Positions 36,300-49,600 of a stretch of DNA of 64,000 nucleotides are shown here, piece by piece. The notes under the pieces are model-generated. The model was given only the letters and a program-made list of their open reading frames with translations. It did not search any database and was not told where the DNA came from. The stretch is from Fasciola hepatica (Eukaryota; Platyhelminthes; Trematoda; Plagiorchiida; Fasciolidae). The DNA lies in NCBI GenBank assembly GCA_948099385.1, contig CANUEZ040000024.1:22684501-22748500 (forward strand), given 5' to 3'. How positions within the stretch are numbered: the first letter of the stretch is position 1; every line of letters begins with the position of its first letter. The position numbers and the translations under genes were made by a program.

Positions 36300-37013
36300 T
36301 AGGATCCCATATACCTTATCTGTGAAACGAACGGGTTTCCTGATCACCCGTCCGCGGCTAGAAGTCAGCGGAGGCTGCCCTTTGTTGAGAACTGAATAAG
36401 GACGGTCCGGCAACTGGGTCACCAGCTTTGGTACGCTGGGCGTAAGGGACGCCGAAGGCGTGGGTGCTGATTCTGAGAAAATTCGACGGGGTGACATCGG
36501 AAGAAACGGACCCAGCCAGAAAAGCTGGTTTAAGTCAGTCCGTGGTAACAGTGTCATTTCTGCCCCTGTAGTCGATGAAGAATGCTTTCTCAAGGCGGCG
36601 TAGGATCCTGTGGGGGCCATGGTAGGCAGGTTGTAGAGCAGCTCGTGCCTCTGTCCTAAGGAAAACTTGTGTACAGTTTTGGGGGAGTGAGTGTGCGTAA
36701 ACCGTCATGTTTTGATCGCGAGCTGTGGGAAGGCGTAACTTACGTATCTGATGCTTTAAGCAGTCGGCGCCATCAGCGTAGTCAAGAGTGACTGTGAACT
36801 TCGGGGCTACCAAGTAGCCAGAAAGCCGAAGCTAGCAACCGAATTTGAGTTCGCTTGATGTGGTTTGTGAATCGGCCTTTAGGGAGTTGAGGCAACTTGA
36901 ACGCACTCGAGTGATAACCGCCTGTCTGGATCTCTGTGAGCTGCCGAGGCTGACTTGAGTTGCCGATGTAAACGTTCTGCCCTTACGTTCGCTTGCCGAT
37001 GGTAGGCGGTGGT
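36300..37013 (-). pseudogene. Gypsy integrase C-terminus, split from 59226-62650
   Basis: The minus strand reads from 37013 downward: TTAYHRQAN and LHRQLKSAS (end of the integrase core), then DYADGADCLKHQIRKLR, RAALQPAYHGPHRILRRLEK and FIDYRGRNDTV (integrase C-terminal barrel typical of Ty3/Gypsy), and finally SRGRVIRKPVRF and a stop at 36297. It continues the integrase that breaks off at 59226 on the far side of Pao-A: the two pieces meet in the middle of the TAYHPQANG-type motif. Several frameshifts. Confidence 0.8.
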
Positions 37014-37395
37014 TGTAACTTAATCGTGTGGAAATCCCCCCTAGCCGCTGTGACATACTTTTATTATCGAGACTATGCTCCTTGCCTCATTGACCCTCGA
37101 ACAAGTATGGCTTGCGTCAACCACAACACTTGAACATTTGTTTATATTTTGCTCATGTGCCGTGGCATATTTTTCATTCGAACTCGGACTGCCGTGACGG
37201 TGTTACCTGACATTGACCTCTGCTGAACTCTGGTCCTCGTTGCCAAACGTTGTGGCCGTACAGTTGAGGTTTGTACATATTTGTGTGCGTCTAATTTGTC
37301 AATCCAGTATCGTGGTCTAAGAGTATCAATCCTGTTCTTGCTTTGGGAGTTGTAAATTGGGCTACGCGTTATTCACGATCGGAGTGACCTTTGCA
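37014..37395 (+). repeat. LTR-A, 5' LTR of Pao-A
   Basis: 382 bp, TGTAAC...TTTGCA, paired with 58844-59225. Confidence 0.88.
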
Positions 37396-38104
37396 GTACT
37401 CAACTTGGAGCCTCTACGAGGAAATCAGTCAGAAATACCAAGAAGAGGCAAAAGCCAAACGAAGTCGGACAGGGAGTAACTCGGCAAATCCCTCGGTTAG
37501 CTTTGGTGAACTGATTCTTTAGATTATTTTTGGGTCTACCTGTCCTCCAATTGCAACTTCATGTATTTAAACCAACGATATGGAATTTAGACGTGATGAT
37601 ATATATAGATTTAAAATAAGAGAATTGGAAAACCAGCTTTGGCAGGCCAGGGAAGAAGCCGAGTCAACCAGGAAGGAACGAGTTCGAAGACGGGGGCGAG
37701 AGGTGGTCTTGAAAACCACGAAGCTTGCAACCATTCGGCCTAGCGATTCCATAGAACGATTGAAGCCGACTTGTGCCAGCAGAACGCACGCAATTGGTTT
37801 ACCAAAATTGGAATTGTCCCCATTTTGATGGAAGCGCAGAACAGTACTGCGAACTCACTAAACAATAACAGAAGTTTGTGGAAAGGAGAGTATCTGATCC
37901 AGAACAGAGATTCTTGTATCTGCTACATTACTGTCTTGGAGGGACCAGGGAAGTGGTCGACGGGTGCTCCATGGTAGGTCACAAAGAGGGTTATACTCGA
38001 GCTCGTGAAATCTTGAGAGACTGGTTTCGGCAACCGTTTAAGGCCGCCCGGAAATTGATCAGTGGTGCACTATCAGGGGCAAGACATTCCGAAGGCAAGT
38101 CAGA
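37396..38104 (+). pseudogene. Pao-A gag, N-terminal part
   Basis: Identical to 28593-29301. The capsid blocks YLLHYCLGGTREVVDGCSM and YTRAREILRDWFRQPFKAA are readable across frameshifts. It stops at GKS, where LTR-B is inserted; the reading resumes with GTLVSLMVMKNCSFAPNH on the other side, so the interruption is clean. Confidence 0.75.
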
Positions 38105-38481
38105 TGTAACGACCGGTCGTGGAAAGTCCCCCAAAAACCTCTGCAGTTCCGTGTTTTTCTTAACATCATTCACTTGCTTACACTATTGACGTGTCTTTAC
38201 TCACCGCTTGTTTTTATGGACCAATTGTTGTTTGTTCGCGCCCAGAGCGCTACTTTGTCATATCCTTGTTCTGGACTTGCGTGACGCACGTGCTCCTTGC
38301 TCGCACACCGCAATTCGGTTTCTCGTTTGTTGAGTCCTTGTGATCTCATTATTGAGGTTTGTATCCTTTTGGTGTCATTGTTCATTCAGTAATCTAGTAT
38401 CGTGTAATATCACGGATAATCGCCTTTTGACTTCGGGATCCGTTGTGAATTTGGCTACACACTGCTCAAACGCGTGTTACA
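38105..38481 (+). repeat. Solo LTR-B inserted in Pao-A gag
   Basis: 377 bp, TGTAAC...GTTACA, flanked by TCAGA (38100-38104) and TCAGG (38482-38486), a 5-bp target duplication with one mismatch. The gag frame continues in register on both sides. A solo LTR arises when the two LTRs of a full element recombine and delete the interior. Confidence 0.85.
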
Positions 38482-40424
38482 TCAGGCACCTTAGTCAGTC
38501 TGATGGTAATGAAGAACTGCAGCTTCGCCCCGAACCACCTAGACTATCGATCGGACTTGAAAGCACTTCATACGTTAAAGACCATGGTGAGCAGTTTATC
38601 CACGGAACTAAAGAGTAAATGGGCCGAGAAAGCCGAGGGGATCAGTAGATTTGGGAGTGAAACTACGTCTGAGGAGCTTGCGCAGTTTAAATACCGTCAA
38701 GCCCGAATAGCGAACAGTCGTTTCGGTGAACTAGTGCGTGGAACAAGCAAGCTACTTGGGGCCTCGACGACACAAAGCTGGACCAGGGAACCAAGTAGAG
38801 TCCAGTCCTGGGTAAACAAGCAAGCACCATCCAGCGAAGCTGAAAATTTGCCGGTATTTAAGGTTGGTGGGATGCTTCATCGCCTAGTAAAGAGTCCTTG
38901 CTTCCGTAACGTAGACGTCGACGAATGATGGGTAATGGCTAAGGGACTGGGCGGGTGAATTTTTGTCTCGGCGATTCACATCGAGTAGCGGTGTGCCGAA
39001 CAAAAACAGGCTGTGGTCAGGATGAATGCCACGGGAAACATGATTACCTACTGCAGAAACCTAAGAAATTGGATACCGAAGAAATCCCCAAGCCAAGCGT
39101 GCTCTGCCCACCGTCTCGCCCTATTAACAAGCCCATTCGCCCGAGAGTAATAGCAGTTGGCGTAGAAACCCCGGTTGGAGTGATAAGAAGTCGGCATTCG
39201 TAGATAGTGGCCCAGACGCCACTCTGGTGAGGAAGGAATTTGCTGAGAGATATGGGATCAGAGGGAATCGACCTTCAGTAGCGGTGAGCACAGTGAGTGG
39301 CACCCAGATCATCTAATCGGCCAAACTGCACCTACAACTCGCTTCCTTGGACAATAGCAATAGAGCAGAAATCCTAGGAGCGTTCACCTTGAAAGGTCTG
39401 CCGATGAGATCACCTCATTAGGTACAATCTATTCTGACTCAGTGGCCGCTTATCGAAGGGGTTTCGATCGGGGAGTGGCTGAATAACGAAATTAACTTGC
39501 TGGTCGGTTGTGATGTGCCGGAAGGGCCCTGTGTCCTGGATCGAAGAATAGGAAGCCTCAAACCACCCCATGCAGTACTCACCATATTTGGTTGGACTTT
39601 ATATGGTAGCGCAAACGAAATATGCGGCAAACAAATCCAAATCAACCGCAATTCGATGGAAAGGATGAACATTGAGCAGGCATTCCAACCGCTGTGTAAC
39701 GCCGAATTTCCCGACCTGGCCATTGATAGATATGTGCCACTGCGAGAAGATAGGTCAGCTCTGAAAATGATAGCCGAGAACGCCGTGTATGTAATAGGTC
39801 GTTTCGAGGTACCTGTCCCGTAGAGACCCAACAGAAAACCTATACCAAAAGCCGAGAAATGGCTCTGAAAAGATTATGCTTCCTCAGAAACAGGCTAATT
39901 CGAGAACCACAATTAACGATAGAATATATGCAAGCCATGCAACATAACATAGGCTTGGGTGAAATAGAAACAGCAGATACAGCGAAAGCCAGCACAAATT
40001 TGACGTGGTACCTACCCCATCGCCCGGCCGTGACCCCGGAGAAACCGGGGAAGGTCAGGGCGGTCTTCGACTGTGCCACGAAATGTCAGGGTGTGTCACT
40101 AAACGACCATATACTACAGGTCCCAGACTGCGTGACACCAGTAGTCGAGGTTTTATGTCGTTTTCTGCTAGGAAGAGTGGCCGCCTCTGAGGACGTACGT
40201 GAAATGTTTCTACAATTGAAGACACCCGTTGAAGATATGGGCACCTTTCTTCTTCTATGGTGGATTGAAAGCGACGTAAATCGTACTCCGAAAGAGCACA
40301 GGTTGACGGTTCATCCCTTTAAAATGGTGTCATCCCCCATTTTTGCAAAATTTAACCCTCGGGAAAGCCTCAAGCTTTCCGGCGGCACCAGCAATTCGTT
40401 AGGAAGAGCAACGGATCATATTTA
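38482..40424 (+). pseudogene. Pao-A gag C-terminus, zinc knuckle, protease, RT N-half
   Basis: 38503-38928 is capsid C-terminus (RSDLKALHTLKTMVSSLSTE). 38955-39203 holds damaged zinc knuckles (FCLGDSHRVAVC, CGQDECHGKHDYLL). FVDSGPDATL near 39200 is the protease site. 39497-39823 is the linker (VGCDVPEGPCVLDRRIG, FGWTLYG). 39859-40424 is RT with KVRAVFDCATKCQGVSLNDH, SEDVREMFLQLKTPV (catalytic Asp kept) and HPFKMVSSPIFA. The frame breaks at DHI, one residue before YVDD, where the tandem array begins. In-frame stops include one just before 39840. Confidence 0.8.
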
Positions 40425-40479
40425 TATATAATATGATTCATCATGCAGCTTGAACGCTCAACTCACCATTGAAAACCAC

Positions 40480-40534
40480 GGAAGCACTGTACAGCTGTTT
40501 CATCCTTGTTGGGAATCATCAGCAGTGCACATCC
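40480..40534 (-). ncRNA. Type I hammerhead ribozyme with minimal stem III (first of 38 copies)
   Basis: On the minus strand: stem I 5' strand GCACTG, core CTGATGA (rc at 40516-40522), stem II TCC-CAACAA-GGA with a flanking U-U mismatch, core GAAA (rc at 40498-40501), stem III ACAG/CTGT with no loop, cleavage-site A after GTA, then stem I 3' strand CAGTGC, perfectly complementary to GCACTG. An outer GGA/TCC pair beyond an internal loop extends stem I. All conserved core bases are present. The hexaloop and GGATGT stem I start resemble the schistosome Sm-alpha hammerhead. A loopless stem III is known from hammerheads that cleave as dimers. Copies recur every 401 bp through 55371. Confidence 0.85.
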
Positions 40535-40538
40535 ACCG

Positions 40539-40615
40539 AGCCCCCACGGGGACTCGAACCCGGGGTGAACGATTATGAATCGAACACCTTAACCGCAAGG
40601 CTATCCGGGCTGGCT
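40539..40615 (-). promoter_or_regulatory. tRNA-like pol III promoter (A and B boxes), first of 38 copies
   Basis: The minus strand reads a degenerate tRNA: A box TAGCCTTGCGGTTAAGG (40587-40603), anticodon-like loop TTCATAA with CAT (40573-40579), B box GGTTCGAGTCC (40550-40560), T-arm, and a 3' GGGGGCT pairing with AGCCC at the 5' side. The acceptor and anticodon stems have mismatches, so it is a promoter-type relic and not a working tRNA. It lies directly upstream of the ribozyme. A run of four T follows the ribozyme (within GTGGTTTTCAATGG), a possible weak pol III terminator. Confidence 0.8.
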
Positions 40616-43600
40616 CTCAACGGTTTGTTGAACATCTACACTACATGATATAGCACCCTTCCGTCACTGGCTTTTGAACGGTAACAACCCGCTTCCCACA
40701 CAGCGATCGACTCCTATGATGGATGACTTCTCTGTAGGGGCCTAAGTACAACGAAGGCATTCCGTTATGAACAACCTACAGAGCTTGGTTACTATTTGCA
40801 AGTGAGTAGTAGGAGATTAGATTTGTATATAATATGATTCATCATGCAGCTTGAACGCTCAACTCACCATTGAAAACCACGGAAGCACTGTACAGCTGTT
40901 TCATCCTTGTTGGGAATCATCAGCAGTGCACATCCACCGAGCCCCCACGGGGACTCGAACCCGGGGTGAACGATTATGAATCGAACACCTTAACCGCAAG
41001 GCTATCCGGGCTGGCTCTCAACGGTTTGTTGAACATCTACACTACATGATATAGCACCCTTCCGTCACTGGCTTTTGAACGGTAACAACCCGCTTCCCAC
41101 ACAGCGATCGACTCCTATGATGGATGACTTCTCTGTAGGGGCCTAAGTACAACGAAGGCATTCCGTTATGAACAACCTACAGAGCTTGGTTACTATTTGC
41201 AAGTGAGTAGTAGGAGATTAGATTTGTATATAATATGATTCATCATGCAGCTTGAACGCTCAACTCACCATTGAAAACCACGGAAGCACTGTACAGCTGT
41301 TTCATCCTTGTTGGGAATCATCAGCAGTGCACATCCACCGAGCCCCCACGGGGACTCGAACCCGGGGTGAACGATTATGAATCGAACACCTTAACCGCAA
41401 GGCTATCCGGGCTGGCTCTCAACGGTTTGTTGAACATCTACACTACATGATATAGCACCCTTCCGTCACTGGCTTTTGAACGGTAACAACCCGCTTCCCA
41501 CACAGCGATCGACTCCTATGATGGATGACTTCTCTGTAGGGGCCTAAGTACAACGAAGGCATTCCGTTATGAACAACCTACAGAGCTTGGTTACTATTTG
41601 CAAGTGAGTAGTAGGAGATTAGATTTGTATATAATATGATTCATCATGCAGCTTGAACGCTCAACTCACCATTGAAAACCACGGAAGCACTGTACAGCTG
41701 TTTCATCCTTGTTGGGAATCATCAGCAGTGCACATCCACCGAGCCCCCACGGGGACTCGAACCCGGGGTGAACGATTATGAATCGAACACCTTAACCGCA
41801 AGGCTATCCGGGCTGGCTCTCAACGGTTTGTTGAACATCTACACTACATGATATAGCACCCTTCCGTCACTGGCTTTTGAACGGTAACAACCCGCTTCCC
41901 ACACAGCGATCGACTCCTATGATGGATGACTTCTCTGTAGGGGCCTAAGTACAACGAAGGCATTCCGTTATGAACAACCTACAGAGCTTGGTTACTATTT
42001 GCAAGTGAGTAGTAGGAGATTAGATTTGTATATAATATGATTCATCATGCAGCTTGAACGCTCAACTCACCATTGAAAACCACGGAAGCACTGTACAGCT
42101 GTTTCATCCTTGTTGGGAATCATCAGCAGTGCACATCCACCGAGCCCCCACGGGGACTCGAACCCGGGGTGAACGATTATGAATCGAACACCTTAACCGC
42201 AAGGCTATCCGGGCTGGCTCTCAACGGTTTGTTGAACATCTACACTACATGATATAGCACCCTTCCGTCACTGGCTTTTGAACGGTAACAACCCGCTTCC
42301 CACACAGCGATCGACTCCTATGATGGATGACTTCTCTGTAGGGGCCTAAGTACAACGAAGGCATTCCGTTATGAACAACCTACAGAGCTTGGTTACTATT
42401 TGCAAGTGAGTAGTAGGAGATTAGATTTGTATATAATATGATTCATCATGCAGCTTGAACGCTCAACTCACCATTGAAAACCACGGAAGCACTGTACAGC
42501 TGTTTCATCCTTGTTGGGAATCATCAGCAGTGCACATCCACCGAGCCCCCACGGGGACTCGAACCCGGGGTGAACGATTATGAATCGAACACCTTAACCG
42601 CAAGGCTATCCGGGCTGGCTCTCAACGGTTTGTTGAACATCTACACTACATGATATAGCACCCTTCCGTCACTGGCTTTTGAACGGTAACAACCCGCTTC
42701 CCACACAGCGATCGACTCCTATGATGGATGACTTCTCTGTAGGGGCCTAAGTACAACGAAGGCATTCCGTTATGAACAACCTACAGAGCTTGGTTACTAT
42801 TTGCAAGTGAGTAGTAGGAGATTAGATTTGTATATAATATGATTCATCATGCAGCTTGAACGCTCAACTCACCATTGAAAACCACGGAAGCACTGTACAG
42901 CTGTTTCATCCTTGTTGGGAATCATCAGCAGTGCACATCCACCGAGCCCCCACGGGGACTCGAACCCGGGGTGAACGATTATGAATCGAACACCTTAACC
43001 GCAAGGCTATCCGGGCTGGCTCTCAACGGTTTGTTGAACATCTACACTACATGATATAGCACCCTTCCGTCACTGGCTTTTGAACGGTAACAACCCGCTT
43101 CCCACACAGCGATCGACTCCTATGATGGATGACTTCTCTGTAGGGGCCTAAGTACAACGAAGGCATTCCGTTATGAACAACCTACAGAGCTTGGTTACTA
43201 TTTGCAAGTGAGTAGTAGGAGATTAGATTTGTATATAATATGATTCATCATGCAGCTTGAACGCTCAACTCACCATTGAAAACCACGGAAGCACTGTACA
43301 GCTGTTTCATCCTTGTTGGGAATCATCAGCAGTGCACATCCACCGAGCCCCCACGGGGACTCGAACCCGGGGTGAACGATTATGAATCGAACACCTTAAC
43401 CGCAAGGCTATCCGGGCTGGCTCTCAACGGTTTGTTGAACATCTACACTACATGATATAGCACCCTTCCGTCACTGGCTTTTGAACGGTAACAACCCGCT
43501 TCCCACACAGCGATCGACTCCTATGATGGATGACTTCTCTGTAGGGGCCTAAGTACAACGAAGGCATTCCGTTATGAACAACCTACAGAGCTTGGTTACT

Positions 43601-46600
43601 ATTTGCAAGTGAGTAGTAGGAGATTAGATTTGTATATAATATGATTCATCATGCAGCTTGAACGCTCAACTCACCATTGAAAACCACGGAAGCACTGTAC
43701 AGCTGTTTCATCCTTGTTGGGAATCATCAGCAGTGCACATCCACCGAGCCCCCACGGGGACTCGAACCCGGGGTGAACGATTATGAATCGAACACCTTAA
43801 CCGCAAGGCTATCCGGGCTGGCTCTCAACGGTTTGTTGAACATCTACACTACATGATATAGCACCCTTCCGTCACTGGCTTTTGAACGGTAACAACCCGC
43901 TTCCCACACAGCGATCGACTCCTATGATGGATGACTTCTCTGTAGGGGCCTAAGTACAACGAAGGCATTCCGTTATGAACAACCTACAGAGCTTGGTTAC
44001 TATTTGCAAGTGAGTAGTAGGAGATTAGATTTGTATATAATATGATTCATCATGCAGCTTGAACGCTCAACTCACCATTGAAAACCACGGAAGCACTGTA
44101 CAGCTGTTTCATCCTTGTTGGGAATCATCAGCAGTGCACATCCACCGAGCCCCCACGGGGACTCGAACCCGGGGTGAACGATTATGAATCGAACACCTTA
44201 ACCGCAAGGCTATCCGGGCTGGCTCTCAACGGTTTGTTGAACATCTACACTACATGATATAGCACCCTTCCGTCACTGGCTTTTGAACGGTAACAACCCG
44301 CTTCCCACACAGCGATCGACTCCTATGATGGATGACTTCTCTGTAGGGGCCTAAGTACAACGAAGGCATTCCGTTATGAACAACCTACAGAGCTTGGTTA
44401 CTATTTGCAAGTGAGTAGTAGGAGATTAGATTTGTATATAATATGATTCATCATGCAGCTTGAACGCTCAACTCACCATTGAAAACCACGGAAGCACTGT
44501 ACAGCTGTTTCATCCTTGTTGGGAATCATCAGCAGTGCACATCCACCGAGCCCCCACGGGGACTCGAACCCGGGGTGAACGATTATGAATCGAACACCTT
44601 AACCGCAAGGCTATCCGGGCTGGCTCTCAACGGTTTGTTGAACATCTACACTACATGATATAGCACCCTTCCGTCACTGGCTTTTGAACGGTAACAACCC
44701 GCTTCCCACACAGCGATCGACTCCTATGATGGATGACTTCTCTGTAGGGGCCTAAGTACAACGAAGGCATTCCGTTATGAACAACCTACAGAGCTTGGTT
44801 ACTATTTGCAAGTGAGTAGTAGGAGATTAGATTTGTATATAATATGATTCATCATGCAGCTTGAACGCTCAACTCACCATTGAAAACCACGGAAGCACTG
44901 TACAGCTGTTTCATCCTTGTTGGGAATCATCAGCAGTGCACATCCACCGAGCCCCCACGGGGACTCGAACCCGGGGTGAACGATTATGAATCGAACACCT
45001 TAACCGCAAGGCTATCCGGGCTGGCTCTCAACGGTTTGTTGAACATCTACACTACATGATATAGCACCCTTCCGTCACTGGCTTTTGAACGGTAACAACC
45101 CGCTTCCCACACAGCGATCGACTCCTATGATGGATGACTTCTCTGTAGGGGCCTAAGTACAACGAAGGCATTCCGTTATGAACAACCTACAGAGCTTGGT
45201 TACTATTTGCAAGTGAGTAGTAGGAGATTAGATTTGTATATAATATGATTCATCATGCAGCTTGAACGCTCAACTCACCATTGAAAACCACGGAAGCACT
45301 GTACAGCTGTTTCATCCTTGTTGGGAATCATCAGCAGTGCACATCCACCGAGCCCCCACGGGGACTCGAACCCGGGGTGAACGATTATGAATCGAACACC
45401 TTAACCGCAAGGCTATCCGGGCTGGCTCTCAACGGTTTGTTGAACATCTACACTACATGATATAGCACCCTTCCGTCACTGGCTTTTGAACGGTAACAAC
45501 CCGCTTCCCACACAGCGATCGACTCCTATGATGGATGACTTCTCTGTAGGGGCCTAAGTACAACGAAGGCATTCCGTTATGAACAACCTACAGAGCTTGG
45601 TTACTATTTGCAAGTGAGTAGTAGGAGATTAGATTTGTATATAATATGATTCATCATGCAGCTTGAACGCTCAACTCACCATTGAAAACCACGGAAGCAC
45701 TGTACAGCTGTTTCATCCTTGTTGGGAATCATCAGCAGTGCACATCCACCGAGCCCCCACGGGGACTCGAACCCGGGGTGAACGATTATGAATCGAACAC
45801 CTTAACCGCAAGGCTATCCGGGCTGGCTCTCAACGGTTTGTTGAACATCTACACTACATGATATAGCACCCTTCCGTCACTGGCTTTTGAACGGTAACAA
45901 CCCGCTTCCCACACAGCGATCGACTCCTATGATGGATGACTTCTCTGTAGGGGCCTAAGTACAACGAAGGCATTCCGTTATGAACAACCTACAGAGCTTG
46001 GTTACTATTTGCAAGTGAGTAGTAGGAGATTAGATTTGTATATAATATGATTCATCATGCAGCTTGAACGCTCAACTCACCATTGAAAACCACGGAAGCA
46101 CTGTACAGCTGTTTCATCCTTGTTGGGAATCATCAGCAGTGCACATCCACCGAGCCCCCACGGGGACTCGAACCCGGGGTGAACGATTATGAATCGAACA
46201 CCTTAACCGCAAGGCTATCCGGGCTGGCTCTCAACGGTTTGTTGAACATCTACACTACATGATATAGCACCCTTCCGTCACTGGCTTTTGAACGGTAACA
46301 ACCCGCTTCCCACACAGCGATCGACTCCTATGATGGATGACTTCTCTGTAGGGGCCTAAGTACAACGAAGGCATTCCGTTATGAACAACCTACAGAGCTT
46401 GGTTACTATTTGCAAGTGAGTAGTAGGAGATTAGATTTGTATATAATATGATTCATCATGCAGCTTGAACGCTCAACTCACCATTGAAAACCACGGAAGC
46501 ACTGTACAGCTGTTTCATCCTTGTTGGGAATCATCAGCAGTGCACATCCACCGAGCCCCCACGGGGACTCGAACCCGGGGTGAACGATTATGAATCGAAC

Positions 46601-49600
46601 ACCTTAACCGCAAGGCTATCCGGGCTGGCTCTCAACGGTTTGTTGAACATCTACACTACATGATATAGCACCCTTCCGTCACTGGCTTTTGAACGGTAAC
46701 AACCCGCTTCCCACACAGCGATCGACTCCTATGATGGATGACTTCTCTGTAGGGGCCTAAGTACAACGAAGGCATTCCGTTATGAACAACCTACAGAGCT
46801 TGGTTACTATTTGCAAGTGAGTAGTAGGAGATTAGATTTGTATATAATATGATTCATCATGCAGCTTGAACGCTCAACTCACCATTGAAAACCACGGAAG
46901 CACTGTACAGCTGTTTCATCCTTGTTGGGAATCATCAGCAGTGCACATCCACCGAGCCCCCACGGGGACTCGAACCCGGGGTGAACGATTATGAATCGAA
47001 CACCTTAACCGCAAGGCTATCCGGGCTGGCTCTCAACGGTTTGTTGAACATCTACACTACATGATATAGCACCCTTCCGTCACTGGCTTTTGAACGGTAA
47101 CAACCCGCTTCCCACACAGCGATCGACTCCTATGATGGATGACTTCTCTGTACGGGCCTAAGTACAACGAAGGCATTCCGTTATGAACAACCTACAGAGC
47201 TTGGTTACTATTTGCAAGTGAGTAGTAGGAGATTAGATTTGTATATAATATGATTCATCATGCAGCTTGAACGCTCAACTCACCATTGAAAACCACGGAA
47301 GCACTGTACAGCTGTTTCATCCTTGTTGGGAATCATCAGCAGTGCACATCCACCGAGCCCCCACGGGGACTCGAACCCGGGGTGAACGATTATGAATCGA
47401 ACACCTTAACCGCAAGGCTATCCGGGCTGGCTCTCAACGGTTTGTTGAACATCTACACTACATGATATAGCACCCTTCCGTCACTGGCTTTTGAACGGTA
47501 ACAACCCGCTTCCCACACAGCGATCGACTCCTATGATGGATGACTTCTCTGTAGGGGCCTAAGTACAACGAAGGCATTCCGTTATGAACAACCTACAGAG
47601 CTTGGTTACTATTTGCAAGTGAGTAGTAGGAGATTAGATTTGTATATAATATGATTCATCATGCAGCTTGAACGCTCAACTCACCATTGAAAACCACGGA
47701 AGCACTGTACAGCTGTTTCATCCTTGTTGGGAATCATCAGCAGTGCACATCCACCGAGCCCCCACGGGGACTCGAACCCGGGGTGAACGATTATGAATCG
47801 AACACCTTAACCGCAAGGCTATCCGGGCTGGCTCTCAACGGTTTGTTGAACATCTACACTACATGATATAGCACCCTTCCGTCACTGGCTTTTGAACGGT
47901 AACAACCCGCTTCCCACACAGCGATCGACTCCTATGATGGATGACTTCTCTGTAGGGGCCTAAGTACAACGAAGGCATTCCGTTATGAACAACCTACAGA
48001 GCTTGGTTACTATTTGCAAGTGAGTAGTAGGAGATTAGATTTGTATATAATATGATTCATCATGCAGCTTGAACGCTCAACTCACCATTGAAAACCACGG
48101 AAGCACTGTACAGCTGTTTCATCCTTGTTGGGAATCATCAGCAGTGCACATCCACCGAGCCCCCACGGGGACTCGAACCCGGGGTGAACGATTATGAATC
48201 GAACACCTTAACCGCAAGGCTATCCGGGCTGGCTCTCAACGGTTTGTTGAACATCTACACTACATGATATAGCACCCTTCCGTCACTGGCTTTTGAACGG
48301 TAACAACCCGCTTCCCACACAGCGATCGACTCCTATGATGGATGACTTCTCTGTAGGGGCCTAAGTACAACGAAGGCATTCCGTTATGAACAACCTACAG
48401 AGCTTGGTTACTATTTGCAAGTGAGTAGTAGGAGATTAGATTTGTATATAATATGATTCATCATGCAGCTTGAACGCTCAACTCACCATTGAAAACCACG
48501 GAAGCACTGTACAGCTGTTTCATCCTTGTTGGGAATCATCAGCAGTGCACATCCACCGAGCCCCCACGGGGACTCGAACCCGGGGTGAACGATTATGAAT
48601 CGAACACCTTAACCGCAAGGCTATCCGGGCTGGCTCTCAACGGTTTGTTGAACATCTACACTACATGATATAGCACCCTTCCGTCACTGGCTTTTGAACG
48701 GTAACAACCCGCTTCCCACACAGCGATCGACTCCTATGATGGATGACTTCTCTGTAGGGGCCTAAGTACAACGAAGGCATTCCGTTATGAACAACCTACA
48801 GAGCTTGGTTACTATTTGCAAGTGAGTAGTAGGAGATTAGATTTGTATATAATATGATTCATCATGCAGCTTGAACGCTCAACTCACCATTGAAAACCAC
48901 GGAAGCACTGTACAGCTGTTTCATCCTTGTTGGGAATCATCAGCAGTGCACATCCACCGAGCCCCCACGGGGACTCGAACCCGGGGTGAACGATTATGAA
49001 TCGAACACCTTAACCGCAAGGCTATCCGGGCTGGCTCTCAACGGTTTGTTGAACATCTACACTACATGATATAGCACCCTTCCGTCACTGGCTTTTGAAC
49101 GGTAACAACCCGCTTCCCACACAGCGATCGACTCCTATGATGGATGACTTCTCTGTAGGGGCCTAAGTACAACGAAGGCATTCCGTTATGAACAACCTAC
49201 AGAGCTTGGTTACTATTTGCAAGTGAGTAGTAGGAGATTAGATTTGTATATAATATGATTCATCATGCAGCTTGAACGCTCAACTCACCATTGAAAACCA
49301 CGGAAGCACTGTACAGCTGTTTCATCCTTGTTGGGAATCATCAGCAGTGCACATCCACCGAGCCCCCACGGGGACTCGAACCCGGGGTGAACGATTATGA
49401 ATCGAACACCTTAACCGCAAGGCTATCCGGGCTGGCTCTCAACGGTTTGTTGAACATCTACACTACATGATATAGCACCCTTCCGTCACTGGCTTTTGAA
49501 CGGTAACAACCCGCTTCCCACACAGCGATCGACTCCTATGATGGATGACTTCTCTGTAGGGGCCTAAGTACAACGAAGGCATTCCGTTATGAACAACCTA

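Larger units (their letters stand above)
35963..38458. repeat. 2.5-kb direct duplication, copy 2
   Basis: Near-identical to 27160-29655 at offset 8,803. This copy is continuous with the rest of Pao-A on its right, so it is the better candidate for the ancestral arrangement. Confidence 0.95.

Noticed and set aside
40539..40615. 38 functional tRNA-Met genes (anticodon-like CAT)
   Set aside because: Acceptor, anticodon and T stems have mismatches and the sequence is fused to a ribozyme in every unit; it is a tRNA-derived promoter.
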